Below are positions 1-10,325 of a stretch of 21,002 nt of DNA, piece by piece. The DNA lies in assembly GCF_000003605.2 (NCBI RefSeq), contig NW_003113134.1, positions 1-21,002 of the forward strand, in the 5' to 3' direction. The first letter of the stretch is position 1; the number at the start of each line of letters is the position of its first letter. This DNA comes from Saccoglossus kowalevskii. Taxonomy: Eukaryota; Hemichordata; Enteropneusta; Harrimaniidae. The notes beneath the pieces are model-generated. The model had not been told where the DNA came from and did no database searches. It saw only the letters and a program-made list of their open reading frames with translations. A program made the position numbers and the translations under genes.

Positions 1-360
1 CAAATACGGGGTTGCTTCCATATTCCGCCAATGATGATCGTTTTGAGTGAGATGCAATTACAGGGTTGCTTCCATATTCCGCCAATGATGATCGCTTTGA
101 GTGAGATGCAAATACGGGATTGCTTCCATTTTCCACCAATGATGATCGTTTTGAGTGAGATGTAAATACGGGGTTGCTTCCATATTCCGCCAATGATGAT
201 CGTTTTGAGTGAGATGCAAATACGGGATTGCTTCCATTTTCTTCCAATGATGATCGTTTTGAGTGAGATGCAATTACGGGGTTGCTTCCATATTCCGCCA
301 ATAATGATCGTTTTGAGTGAGATGCACATATGGGGTTGCTTCCATTTTCTTCCAATGATG

Positions 361-1056
361 ATCGTTTTGAATGAGATGCAAATACGGGGTTGCTTGCATA
401 TTCCGCCAATGATGATCGTTTTGAGTGAGATGCAAATACGGGGTTGCTTCCATTTTCTTCCAATGATGATCGTTTTGAGTGAGATGCAATTACGGGATTG
501 CTGCCATTTTCTTCAAATGATGATCGTTTTGAGTGAGATGCAATTACGGGGTTGCTTCCATTTTCCACCAATGATGATCGTTTTGAGTGAGATGCAAATA
601 CGTGGTTGCTTCCATATTCCGCCAATGATGATTGTTTTGATTGAGATGCAATTACGGGATTGCTTCCACTTTCTTCCAACGATGATCGTTTTGAGTGAGA
701 TGCAATTACGGGATTGCTTCCATTTTCTTCCAATGATGATCGTTTTGATTGAGATGCAATTACGGGGTTGCTTCCATTTTCCGCCAATGATGATCGTTTT
801 GAGTGAGATGCAAATATGGGGTTGCTTCCATTTTCTTCAAATGATGATCGTTTTGAGTGAGATGCAATTACGGGATTGCTTCCATTTTCTTCCAACGATG
901 ATCGTTTTGAGTGAGATGCAATTACGGGATTGCTTCCATTTTCTTCCAATGATGATCGTTTTGAGTGATATGCAATTACGGGATTGCTTCCATTTTCTTC
1001 CAATGATGATCGTTTTGAGTGAGATGCAAATACGGAGTTGGTTCCATATTCCGCCA
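361..1056. repeat. Module C, copy 1 (TTGCTTGC/CTGCC module)
   Basis: This run of 13 units is marked in order by GAATGAG at 369, TTGCTTGCATATT at about 390, CTGCCATTTTC at 501, TACGTGG at about 599, a TTCAAATG tail at about 836, CCAACGATG, GTGATATG at 965 and AGTTGGTTCC at 1036. The same ordered markers recur at 8740, 11061 and 14519, so this is a multi-unit module and not a chance arrangement. It is the longest of the four copies and probably closest to the complete module. Confidence 0.8.
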
Positions 1057-1139
1057 ATGATGATCGTTTTGAGTGAGATGCAAATACGGGATTGCTTCCA
1101 TTTTCTTCCAATGATGGTCGTTTTGAGTGAGATGCAAAT

Positions 1140-1836
1140 ACGGGGTTGCTTCCATATTCCGCCAATGATGATCGTTTTGAGTGAGATGCAATTACGGGGT
1201 TGCATCCATTTTCTTCCAATGATGGTCGTTTTGAGTGAGATGCAAATACGGGGTTACTTCCATATTCCGCCAATGATGATCGTTTTGAGTGAGATGCAAT
1301 TACAGGGTTGCTTCCATATTTCGCCAATGATGATCGCTTTGAGTGAGATGCAAATACGGGATTGCTTCCATTTTCCACCAATGATGATCGTTTTGAGTGA
1401 GATGTAAATACGGGGTTGCTTCAATTTTCTTCCAATGATGATCGTTTTGAGTGAGATGCAAATACGGGGTTGCTTCCATTTTCTTCCAATGATGATCGTT
1501 TTGAGTGAGATGCAAATACGGGGTTGCTTCCATTTTCTTCCAATGATGATCGTTTTGAGTGAGATGCAAATACGGGATTGCTTCCATTTTCTTCCAATGA
1601 TGATCGTTTTGAGTGAGATGCAAATACGGGGTTGCTTCCATATTCCGCCAATGATGATCGTTTTGAGTGAGATGCACATATGGGGTTGCTTCCATTTTCC
1701 GCCAATGATGATCGTTTTGAGTGAGATGCAAATACGGGATTGCTTCCATTTTCTTCCAATGATGATCGTTTTGAGTGAGATGCAATTACGGGGTTGCTTC
1801 CATATTCCGCCAATGATGATCGTTTTGAGTGAGATG
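1140..1836. repeat. Segment duplicated at 7845-8541 (offset 6,705 bp)
   Basis: TTGCATCC at 1200, CGCTTTG at 1335, TGTAAAT at 1403, TTGCTTCAATTTT just after it, and CATATG at about 1676 all reappear exactly 6,705 bp downstream (7905, 8040, 8108 and about 8381). Between 1403 and 1836 the unit types follow the same order as in the second copy. After 1836 the order differs, because the downstream copy continues with a 162-bp trimer while this one continues with alternating dimer units. Confidence 0.78.
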
Positions 1837-2261
1837 CAAATACGGGATTGCTTCCATTTTCTTCCAATGATGATCGTTTTGAGTGAGATGCAATTACGGG
1901 GTTGCTTCCATATTCCGCCAATGATGATCGTTTTGAGTGAGATGCACATATGGGGTTGCTTCCATTTTCTTCCATGATGATCGTTTTGATTGAGATGCAA
2001 TTACGGGGTTGCTTCCATTTTCCGCCAATGATGATCGTTTTGAGTGAGATGCAAATATGTGGTTGCTTCCATTTTCTTCAAATGATGATCGTTTTGAGTG
2101 AGATGCAATTACGGGATTGCTTCCATTTTCTTCCAACGATGATCGTTTTGAGTGAGATGCAATTACGGGATTGCTTCCATTTTCTTCCAATGATGATCGT
2201 TTTGAGTGATATGCAATTACGGGATTGCTTCCATTTTCTTCCAATGATGATCGTTTTGAGT

Positions 2262-2814
2262 GAGATGCAAATACGGGGTTGCTTCCATATTCTTCCAATG
2301 ATGATCGTTTTGAGTGAGATGCAATTACGGGGTTGCTTCCATATTCCGCCAAAGATGATCGTTTTGAGTGAGATGCAAATACGGGGTTGCTTCCATTTTC
2401 TTCCAATGATGATCGTTTTGAGTGAGATGCAATTACGGGGTTGCTTCCATATTCTTCCAATGATGATCGTTTTGAGTGAGATGCAATTACGGCGTTGCTT
2501 TCATTTTCCGCCAATGATGATCGTTTTGAGTGAGATGCGAAATATGGGGTTGCTTCCATATTCCACCAATGATGATCGTTTTGAGTGAGATGCAAATACT
2601 GGGGTTGCTTCCATATTTCTTCAAATGATGATCGTTTTGAGTGAGATGCAATTACGGGATTGCTTCCATTTTCTTCCAATGATGGTCGTTTTGAGTGAGA
2701 TGCAAATACGGGGTTGCTTCCATATTCCGCCAATGATGATCGTTTTGAGTGAGATGCAATTACGGGGTTGCTTCCATATTCCACCAATGATGATCGTTTT
2801 GATTGAGATGCAAT
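2262..2814. repeat. Ordinary satellite units with scattered one-base insertions
   Basis: About ten units with mixed tails. Local oddities are CCAAAGATG at about 2350, ACGGCGTTGC at about 2489 (a variant that reappears at 6070, 16809 and 17295), and single-base insertions at GCGAAATATG (about 2538), AATACTGGGG (about 2596) and TATTTCTTC (about 2616). No gene or other element is visible. Confidence 0.85.
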
Positions 2815-2995
2815 TATGAGGTTGCTCCCATTTTCTTCCTGTGATGATCAATCTGAGTGAGATGCAGTTATAGCATTGCTTCCAATTACTACCCTCGGAT
2901 GAATCGTTTTGAATGACGATTTTCTATGGGGTTAGCTTCCATTACTCCCCCAATGATGATTGATTTTGAATAATATGCTATTAGTCCAATGCTTC
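2815..2995. repeat. Strongly diverged satellite units
   Basis: About three consecutive units depart much more from the consensus than anything else in the window. Examples are TTATGAGGTTGCTCCC, CTGTGATGATCAATCTG, TTATAGCATTGC, ACTACCCTCGGATGAATC, GAATGACGATTTTCTATG, TTACTCCCCCAATG and TTGAATAATATGCTATTAG. They remain alignable: ATGATGATC, GAGTGAGATGCA and GCTTCCATT cores are still in phase. So they are old or mutated satellite units, not an inserted foreign sequence. They lie immediately before the 540-bp HOR, which suggests a former array edge or an unhomogenised relic. Confidence 0.85.
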
Positions 2996-3000
2996 CATTT

Positions 3001-4082
3001 TCTTCCAATGATGATCGTTTTGAGTGAGATGCAATTCCAGGGTTGCATCCATATTCCGCCAATGATGATCGTTTTGAGTGAGATGCAAATACGGGGTTGC
3101 TTCCATATTCCACCAATGATGATCGTTTTGAGTGAGATGCAAATATGGGGTTGCTCCCATTTTCTTCCAATGATGATCGTTTTGAGTGAGATGCGAATAC
3201 AGGGTTGCTTCCATTTTCTTCCAATGGTGATCGTTTTGAGTGAGATGCAATTATGGGGTTGCTTCCATTTTCATCCAATGATGATTGATTTGAGTGAGAT
3301 GCAATTACGGGATTGCTTCCATTTTCTGCCAATGATGATCGTTTTGAGTGAGATGCAATTACGGGATTGCTTCCATTTTCCACCAATGATGATGGTTTTG
3401 AGTGAAATGCAAATACGTGGTTGCTTCCATATTCCACCAATGATGATCGTTTTGAGTGAGATGCAAATACGGGGTTACTTCCATATTCCGCCAATGATGA
3501 TCGTTTTGAGTGAGATGCAATTACGGGATTGCTTCCATTTTCTTCCAATGATGGTCGTTTTGAGTGAGATGCAAATACGGGGTTGCTTCCATATTCCGCC
3601 AATGATGATCGTTTTGAGTGAGATGCAAATACGGGGTTGCTTCCATATTCCACCAATGATGATCGTTTTGAGTGAGATGCAAATATGGGGTTGCTCCCAT
3701 TTTCTTCCAATGATGATCGTTTTGAGTGAGATGCAAATATGGGGTTGCTTCCATTTTCTTCCAATGGTGATCGTTTTGAGTGAGATGCAATTATGGGGTT
3801 GCTTCCATTTTCATCCAGTGATGATTGATTTGAGTGAGATGCAATTACGGGATTGCTTCCATTTTCTGCCAATGATGATCGTTTTGAGTGAGATGCAATT
3901 ACGGGATTGCTTCCATTTTCCACCAATGATGATGGTTTTGAGTGAAATGCAAAATACGGGGTTGCTTCCATATTCCACCAATGATGATCGTTTTGAGTGA
4001 GATGCAAATAAGGGGTTGCTTCCATATTCCGCCAATGATGATCGTTTTGAGTGAGATGCAATTACGGGGTTGCTTCCATTTT
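3001..4082. repeat. 540-bp (10-unit) higher-order repeat, two tandem copies
   Basis: Copy 1 is 3001-3540 and copy 2 is 3541-4082. Segment 3061-3410 aligns with 3601-3950 with only four substitutions in 350 bases. Shared rare variants include TATGGGGTTGCTCCC (about 3145 and 3685), CCAATGGTGATC (about 3221 and 3761), CAATTATGGGG (3248 and 3788), TTTTCATCC followed by ATGATTGATTTGAG (about 3270 and 3810), TTTTCTGCC, and GATGATGGTTTTGAGTGAAATG (about 3390 and 3930). Copy 2 has one-base insertions at GCAAAATACG (about 3950) and CATTTTTCTTCC (about 4078). Within any one copy, neighbouring units differ far more from each other than from their 540-bp partner. That is the formal sign of a higher-order repeat. 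Confidence 0.92.
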
Positions 4083-4684
4083 TCTTCCAATGATGATCGT
4101 TTTGAGTGAGATGCAAATACGGGGTTGCTTCCATATTCCCGCCAATGATGATCGTTTTGAGTGAGATGCAATTACGGGATTGCTTCCCTTTTCCTCCAAT
4201 GATGATCGTTTTGAGTGAGATGCAAATACGGGGTTGCTTCCATTTTCTTCCAATGATGATCGTTTTGAGTGAGATGCAAATACGGGGATGCTTCCATTTT
4301 CCTCCAATGATGATCGTTTTGAGTGAGATGCAATTACGGGATTGCTTCCATTTTCTTCCAATGATGATCGTTTTGAGTGAGATGCAATTACGGGATTGCT
4401 TCCATTTTCTTCCAATGATGATCGTTGTGAGTGAGATGCAATTACGGGGTTGCTTCCATATTCCACCAATGAAGATCGTTTTGAGTGAGATGCAATTACG
4501 GGGTTGCTTCCATTTTCTTCCAATGATGATCGTTTTGAGTGAGATGCAATTACGGGGTTGCTTCCATATTCCACCAATGATGATCGTTTTGAGTGAGATG
4601 CAATTACGGGATTGCTTCCATGTTCTGCCAATGATGATCGTTTTAAGTGAGATGTAAATACGGGGTTGCTTCCATATTCCGCGA
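4083..4684. repeat. Ordinary units leading into the T28-rich zone
   Basis: About eleven units. The early ones are A28 types and include TTGCTTCCCTTTTCC at about 4184 and the GGGGATGC variant at about 4284. Later ones are mostly AATTAC units. A TGTAAATACG variant lies at about 4652. One-base insertion at ATTCCCGCC (about 4137). Nothing other than satellite is present. Confidence 0.85.
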
Positions 4685-5160
4685 ATGATGATCGTTTTGA
4701 GTGAGATGCAATTACGGGATTGCTTCCATTTTCTTCCAATGATGATCGTTTTGAGTGAGATGCAATTACGGGGTTGCTTCCATATTCCACCAATGATGAT
4801 CGTTTTGAGTGAGATGCAATTACGTGGTTGCTTCCATTTTCTTCCAATGATGATCGTTTTGAATGAGATGCAATTACGGGGTTGCTTCCATATTCCACCA
4901 ATGATGATCGTTTTGAGTGAGATGCAATTACGGGGTTGCTTCCATTTTCTTCCAATGATGATCGTTTTGAGTGAGATGCAATTACGGGGTTGCTTCCATA
5001 TTCCACCAATGATGATCGTTTTGAGTGAGATGCAATTACGGGATTGCTTCCATTTTCTTCCAATGATGATCGTTTTGAGTGAGATGCAATTACGGGATTG
5101 CATCCATTTTCTTCCAATGATGATCGTTTTGAGTGAGATGCAATTACGGGGTTGCTTCCA
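4685..5160. repeat. T28-rich zone with alternating tails (module G, first block)
   Basis: Nearly all units carry AATTAC, and the tails alternate between TTTTCTTCC and TATTCCACC, giving a local 108-bp dimer pattern. The GAATGAG variant at 4861 recurs at 5729 (offset 868) and 16468. The unit order from 4685 to about 5000 is repeated at about 5553-5868, then diverges. Confidence 0.75.
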
Positions 5161-5269
5161 TTTTCCGCCAATGATGATCGTTTTGAGTGAGTTGCAAATA
5201 CGGGGTTGCTTCCATATTCCACCAATGATGATCGTTTTGAGTGAGATGCAAATATGGGGTTGCTTCCAT

Positions 5270-5520
5270 TTTCTTGAAAATGATGATCGTTTTGAGTGAG
5301 ATGCAAATTACGGGATTGCTTCCCATTTTTTTCAATGATGATCGTTTTGAGTGAATGCAATTACGGGGTTGCTTCCATATTCCGCCAAAGATGATCGTTT
5401 TGAGTGGGATGCAATTTACGGGGTTGCTTCCATATTCCACCCAATGATGATCGCTTTGAGTGAGAATGTAAATACGGGGTTTGCTTTCCATTTCTTCCAA
5501 TGATGATCGTTTGAGTGAGA
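5270..5520. repeat. Indel-rich satellite patch
   Basis: Within about 250 bases there are many single-base length changes: TTCTTGAAAATG, GCAAATTACGG, CCCATTTTTTTC, GAGTGAATGC, GCAATTTACGG, CACCCAATG, GAGAATGTAAAT, GGGGTTTGCTTTCC and GATCGTTTGAG. Most lengthen or shorten homopolymers. Base substitutions are few here. The CGCTTTG (about 5452) and TGTAAAT landmarks are present, so this may be a decayed copy of that landmark module. Unpolished assembly consensus is the other reading. Confidence 0.75.
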
Positions 5521-6411
5521 TGCAATTACGGGGTTGCTTCCATATTCCACCAATGATGATCGTTTTGAGTGAGATGCAGTTACGGGATTGCTTCCATTTT
5601 CTTCCAATGATGATCGTTTTGAGTGAGATGCAATTACGGGGTTGCTTCCATATTCCACCAATGATGATCGTTTTGAGTGAGATGCAATTACGGGGTTGCT
5701 TCCATTTTCTTCCAATGATGATCGTTTTGAATGAGATGCAATTACGGGGTTGCTTCCATATTCCACCAATGATGATCGTTTTGAGTGAGATGCAATTACG
5801 GGGTTGCTTCCATTTTCTTCCAATGATGATCGTTTTGAGTGAGATGCAATTACGGGATTGCTTCCATTTTCTTCCAATGATGATCGTTTTGAGTGAGATG
5901 CAATTACGGGGTTGCTTCCATATTCCACCAATGATGATCGTTTTGAGTGAGATGCAATTACGGGGTTGCTTCCATTTTCTTCCAATGATGATCGTTTTGA
6001 GTGAGATGCAATTACGGGGTTGCTTCCATTTTCTTCCAATGATGATCATTTTGAGTGAGATGCAATTACGGCGTTGCTTCCTTTTTACGCCAATGATGAT
6101 CGTTTTGAGTGAGATGCAAATACGGGGTTGCTTCCATATTCCACCAATGATGATCGTTTTGAGTGAGATGCAAATATAGGGTTGCTTCCATTTTCTTCAA
6201 ATGATGATCGTTTTGAGTGAGATGCAATTACGGGATTGCTTCCATTTTCTTCCAACGATGATCGTTTTGAGTGAGATGCAATTACGGGGTTGCTTCCATT
6301 TTCTTCCAATGATGATCGTTTTGAGTGAGATGCAATTACGGGATTGCTTCCATTTTCTTCCAATGATGATCGTTTTGAGTGAGATGCAATTACGGGGTTG
6401 CTTCCATTTTC
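5521..6411. repeat. Module G, copy duplicated at 16260-17150 (offset 10,739 bp)
   Basis: GAATGAG at 5729, ACGGCGTTGC (GGCGTTGC at 6070), AATATAGG at 6173 and a following CCAACGATG all recur exactly 10,739 bp downstream (16468, 16809, 16912). The constant offset across almost 900 bases means no net indel since the copying. Visible differences include CATATTCCAC versus CATATTCCGC near the start, GATGCAGTTAC at about 5576, GATCATTTTG at about 6047 and TTTTTACGCC at about 6084. The match ends at about 6411, where this copy continues with TTTTCTTCC tails and the other with TATTCCACC. Confidence 0.85.
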
Positions 6412-6655
6412 TTCCAATGATGATCGTTTCGAGTGAGATGCAATTACGGGATTGCTTCCATTTTCTTCCAATGATGATCGTTTTGAGTGAGATGCAATTA
6501 CGGGGTTGCTTCCATTTTCTTCCAATGATGATCGTTTTGAGTGAGATGCAATTACGGGGTTGCTTCCAATTTTCACCAATGATGATCGTTTTGAGTGAGA
6601 TGCAATTACGGGGTTGCTTCCATATTCCACCAATGATGATCGTTTGAGTGAGATG
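6412..6655. repeat. Ordinary T28 units
   Basis: About four and a half units, mostly AATTAC, with GTTTCGAG at about 6427 and a one-base shortened GATCGTTTGAG near 6641. No other element is seen. Confidence 0.8.
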
Positions 6656-7522
6656 CAAATACGGGGTTGCTTCCATTTTCTTCCAATGATGATCGTTTGA
6701 GTGAGATGCAATTACGGGATTGCTTCCATTTTCTTCCAATGATGATCGTTTTGAGTGAGATGCAATTACGGGATTGCTTCCATTTTCCACCAATGATGAT
6801 CGTTTAGAATGAGATGCAAATACGGGGTTGCTTCCATTTTCTTCCAATGAAGATCGTTTTGAGTGAGATGCAAATACGGGATTGCTTCCATTTTCTTCAC
6901 ATGACGAGTGTTTTGAGTGAGATGCAATTACGGGATTGCTTCCATTTTCTTCCAATGATGATAGTTTTGAGTGAGATGCAATTACGGGATTGCTTCCATT
7001 TTCTTCCAATGATGATCGTTTTGAGTGAGATGCAAATACGGGGTTGGTTCCATATCCCACCAATGATGATCGTTTTGATTTAGATGCAATTACGGGATTG
7101 CTTCCATTTTCTTCCAATGTTGATCGTTTTGAGTGAAATGCAAACATTGGGTTGGTTCCATATTCCGCCAATGATGATCGTTTTGAGTGAGATGCAATTA
7201 CTGGATTGCTTCCATTTTCTTCCAATGATGATCGTTTTGAGTGAGATGCAAATACGGGGTTGTTTCCATTTTCTTCCAATGATGATCGTTTTGAGTGAGA
7301 TGCAATTACGGGATTGCTTCCATTTTCCACCAATGATGATCGTTTTGAGTGAGATGCAATTACGGGATTGCTTCCATTTTCTTCCAATGATGATCGTTTT
7401 GAGTGAGATGCAATTACGGGGTTGCTTCCATTTTCCGCCAATGATGATCATTTTGAGTGAGATGCAAATACGGGGTTGCTTCCATATTCCACCAATGATG
7501 ATCGTTTTGAGTGAGATGCAAA
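6656..7522. repeat. Module P, copy 1 (CATGACGAGTG module)
   Basis: A 16-unit block marked by AATGAAGATC at about 6845, CATGACGAGTGTTTTG at 6900, GATGATAGTTTTG at about 6957, a GATTTAGATGC unit (TAG at 7081-7083), CAAACATTGGGTTGG at 7141, ACTGGATTGC at 7200 and GTTGTTTCC. All of these recur at +2,804 (copy 2), and again 3,297 further on (copy 3). Copy 1 differs from the other two at GGGTTGGTTCC (copies 2 and 3 read GGGTTGGGTCC) and at CCAATGTTGATC at about 7117. Confidence 0.9.
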
Positions 7523-7679
7523 TATGGGGTTGCTTCAATTTTCTTGAAATGATGATCGTTTTGAGTGAGATGCAAATACGGGGTTGTTTCCATTTTCTTC
7601 CAATGATGATCGTTTTGAGTGAGATGCAATTACGGGATTGCTTCCATTTTCCACCAATGATGATCGTTTTGAATGAGAT

Positions 7680-7815
7680 GCAAATACGGGGTTGCTTCCA
7701 TTTCTTCCAATGAAGATCGTTTGAGTGAGATGCAAATACGGGATTGCTTGCATTTTCTTCGCATGACGAGTGTTTTGAGTGAGATGCAATTACGGGATTG
7801 CTTCCATTTTCTTCC
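7680..7815. repeat. Module P fragment with indels
   Basis: AATGAAGATC and a TTCGCATGACGAGTG variant (CATGACGAG at 7762) show that about two and a half units of module P were copied here on their own. Length changes are CATTTCTTCC, GATCGTTTGAG and CTTCCATGATG. Sequence after 7815 switches directly to units like 1140 onwards, so a recombination joint lies close to 7815. Confidence 0.75.
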
Positions 7816-7844
7816 ATGATGATCGTTTTGAGTGAGATGCAAAT

Positions 7845-8378
7845 ACGGGGTTACTTCCATATTCCGCCAATGATGATCGTTTTGAGTGAGATGCAATTAC
7901 GGGGTTGCATCCATTTTCTTCCAATGATGGTCGTTTTGAGTGAGATGCAAATACGGGGTTGCTTCCATATTCCGCCAATGATGATCGTTTTGAGTGAGAT
8001 GCAATTACAGGGTTGCTTCTATATTCCGCCAATGATGATCGCTTTGAGTGAGATGCAAATACGGGATTGCTTCCATTTTCCACCAATGATGATCGTTTTG
8101 AGTGAGATGTAAATTCGGGGTTGCTTCAATTTTCTTCCAATGATGATCGTTTTGAGTGAGATGCAAATACGGGGTTGCTTCCATTTTCTTCCAATGATGA
8201 TCGTTTTGAGTGAGATGCAAATACGGGGTTGCTTCCATTTTCTTCCAATGATGATCGTTTTGAGTGAGATGCAAATACGGGATTGCATCCATTTTCTTCC
8301 AATGATGATCGTTTTGAGTGAGATGCAATTACGGGGTTGCTTCCATATTTCGCCAATGATGATCGTTTTGAGTGAGAT
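7845..8378. repeat. Landmark module (CGCTTTG / TGTAAAT), copy in super-repeat 2
   Basis: TTGCATCC at 7905, CGCTTTG at 8040 and TGTAAAT at 8108 follow the same order and spacing as at 1200-1403. The sequence then carries several A28 TTTTCTTCC units before the first CATATG unit at about 8381. The same landmark pair also occurs at about 10469/10537 and 12524/12592, and in indel-rich form at about 5452. Confidence 0.8.
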
Positions 8379-8864
8379 GCACATATGGGGTTGCTTCCAT
8401 TTTCCGCCAATGATGATCGTTTTGAGTGAGATGCAAATACGGGATTGCTTCCATTTTCTTCCAATGATGATCGTTTTGAGTGAGATGCAATTACGGGGTT
8501 GCTTCCATATTCCGCCAATGATGATCGTTTTGAGTGAGATGCACATATGGGGTTGCTTCCATTTTCCGCCAATGATGATCGTTTTGAGTGAGATGCAAAT
8601 ACGGGATTGCTTCCATTTTCTTCCAATGATGATCGTTTTGAGTGAGATGCAATTACGGGGTTGCTTCCATATTCCGCCAATGATGATCGTTTTGAGTGAG
8701 GTGCACATATGGGGTTGCTTCCATTTTCTTCCAATGATGATCGTTTTGAATGAGATGCAAATACGGGGTTGCTTGCATATTCCGCCAATGATGATCGTTT
8801 TGAGTGAGATGCAAATACGGGGTTGCTTCCATTTTCTTCCAATGATGATCGTTTTGAGTGAGAT
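8379..8864. repeat. 162-bp trimer HOR with CATATG (first array)
   Basis: GCACATATGG begins at 8379, 8541 and 8703, exactly 162 bp apart. The trimer is: a CATATG unit with TTTTCCGCC tail, an A28/A35 unit with TTTTCTTCC tail, and a T28/G35 unit with TATTCCGCC tail. Copies 8379-8540 and 8541-8702 differ at one base only (GAGATG versus GAGGTG at the end). The third CATATG unit carries the TTTTCTTCC tail and leads into module C. Confidence 0.92.
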
Positions 8865-9382
8865 GCAATTACGGGATTGCTGCCATTTTCTTCAAATGAT
8901 GATCGTTTTGAGTGAGATGCAATTACGGGGTTGCTTCCATTTTCCACCAATGATGATCGTTTTGAGTGAGATGCAAATACGTGGTTGCTTCCATATTCCG
9001 CCAATGATGATCGTTTTGAGTGAGATGCAATTACGGGATTGCTTCCATTTTCTTCCAATGATGATCGTTTTGAGTGAGATGCAATTACGGGGTTCCTTCC
9101 ACTTTCCGCCAATGATGATCGTTTTGAGTGAGATGCAAATATGGGGTTACTTCCATTTTCTTCAAATGATGATCGTTTTGAGTGAGATGCAATTACGGGA
9201 TTGCTTCCATTTTCTTCCAACGATGATCGTTTTGAGTGAGATGCAATTACGGGATTGCTTCCATTTTCTTCCAATGATGATCGTTTTGAGTGAAATGCAA
9301 TTACGGGATTGCTTCCATTTTCTTCCAATGATGATCGTTTTGATTGAGATGCAAATACGGAGTTTGGTTCCATATTCCGCCA
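8740..9382. repeat. Module C, copy 2
   Basis: The markers of copy 1 are found 8,379 bp further on (CTGCC at 8880, TACGTGG unit at 8974). After the seventh unit the offset drops to 8,325, meaning exactly one 54-bp unit was lost relative to copy 1 (or gained there). GTGAAATG at 9290 replaces GTGATATG. The copy ends in AGTTTGGTTCC at 9361 with one extra T. Confidence 0.85.
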
Positions 9383-9460
9383 ATGATGATCGTTTTGAAT
9401 GAGATGCAATTACGAGATTGCTTCCATTTTCTTCCAAATGATGATCGTTTGAGTGAGATG

Positions 9461-10325
9461 CAAATACGGGGTTGCTTCCATTTTCTCCAATGATGATCGT
9501 TTGAGTGAGATGCAATTACGGGATTGCTTCCATTTTCTTCCAATGATGATCGTTTTGAGTGAGATGCAATTACGGGATTGCTTCCATTTTCCACCAATGA
9601 TGATCGTTTTGAATGAGATGCAAATACGGGGTTGCTTCCATTTTCTTCCAATGAAGATCGTTTTGAGTGAGATGCAAATACGGGATTGCTTCCATTTTCT
9701 TCACATGACGAGTGTTTTGAGTGAGATGCAATTACGGGATTGCTTCCATTTTCTTCCAATGATGATAGTTTTGAGTGAGATGCAATTACGGGATTGCTTC
9801 CATTTTCTTCCAATGATGATCGTTTTGAGTGAGATGCAAATACGGGGTTGGGTCCATATCCCACCAATGATGATCGTTTTGATTTAGATGCAATTACGCG
9901 ATTGCTTCCATTTTCTTCCAATGATGATCGTTTTGAGTGAAATGCAAACATTGGGTTGGTTCCATATTCCGCCAATGATGATCGTTTTGAGTGAGATGCA
10001 ATTACTGGATTGCTTCCATTTTCTTCCAATGATGATCGTTTTGAGTGAGATGCAAATACGGGGTTGTTTCCATTTTCTTCCAATGATGATCGTTTTGAGT
10101 GAGATGCAATTACGGGATTGCTTCCATTTTCCACCAATGATGATCGTTTTGAGTGAGATGCAATTACGGGATTGCTTCCATTTTCTTCCAATGATGATCG
10201 TTTTGAGTGAGATGCAATTACGGGGTTGCTTCCATTTTCCGCCAATGATGATCATTTTGAGTGAGATGCAAATACGGGGTTGCTTCCATATTCCACCAAT
10301 GATGATCGTTTTGAGTGAGATGCAA
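9461..10325. repeat. Module P, copy 2
   Basis: This is the same 16-unit block as 6656-7522 at offset 2,804 to 2,805. CATGACGAG lies at 9704, the GATTTAGATGC unit has TAG at 9885-9887, CAAACATTGG lies at 9945 and ACTGGATTGC at about 10004. It shares GGGTTGGGTCC with copy 3, so copies 2 and 3 are closer to each other than to copy 1. One base is missing in TTTTCTCCAATG at about 9481. Confidence 0.9.

Larger units (their letters stand above)
1..2261. repeat. Tandem pair of 23-unit (about 1,242-bp) super-repeats
   Basis: Private variants recur 1,241-1,242 bp apart. GATCGCTTTG occurs at about 89 and 1331, TGTAAATACG at 161 and 1403, GATTGAG at 747 and 1988, and GTGATATG at 965 and 2206. Thus 61-165 matches 1303-1407, and 735-1020 matches 1976-2261. 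The ten units between these anchors (193-732 and 1435-1974) do not match in order. The second copy lacks the seven units corresponding to 355-732, and has gained seven units of the type seen at 8146-8541. A one-base deletion at about 1974 sits at the inferred deletion joint. This is a patchwork duplication, not a clean one. Confidence 0.72.

Noticed and set aside
193-1407. Plus-strand open frame of 18-residue repeats (MMIVLSEMQIRGCFHFLP type) as a membrane or cysteine-rich protein
   Set aside because: The frame is the plus-strand reading of the satellite. It ends at a chance TGTAAAT variant and restarts repeatedly along the window. The frequent variants change residues (I/L, G/D, F/I, L/P), as expected for non-coding DNA.
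2815-2995. Inserted mobile element
   Set aside because: The stretch remains in 54-bp phase and aligns to the satellite. There are no terminal repeats, target-site duplications or foreign sequence.
6201-7083. Bacterial or phage repeat protein such as a tail fibre or RTX-like array
   Set aside because: No ribosome-binding sites, no non-repetitive domains, and 389 units without any flanking gene. The length and higher-order structure suit a eukaryotic satellite better.
7081-7083. Shared in-frame TAG (also 9885-9887 and 13182-13184) as a conserved stop codon of a gene family
   Set aside because: It is a private GATTTAG variant of module P, copied with the module at offsets 2,804 and 3,297. Common descent explains it without any coding role.
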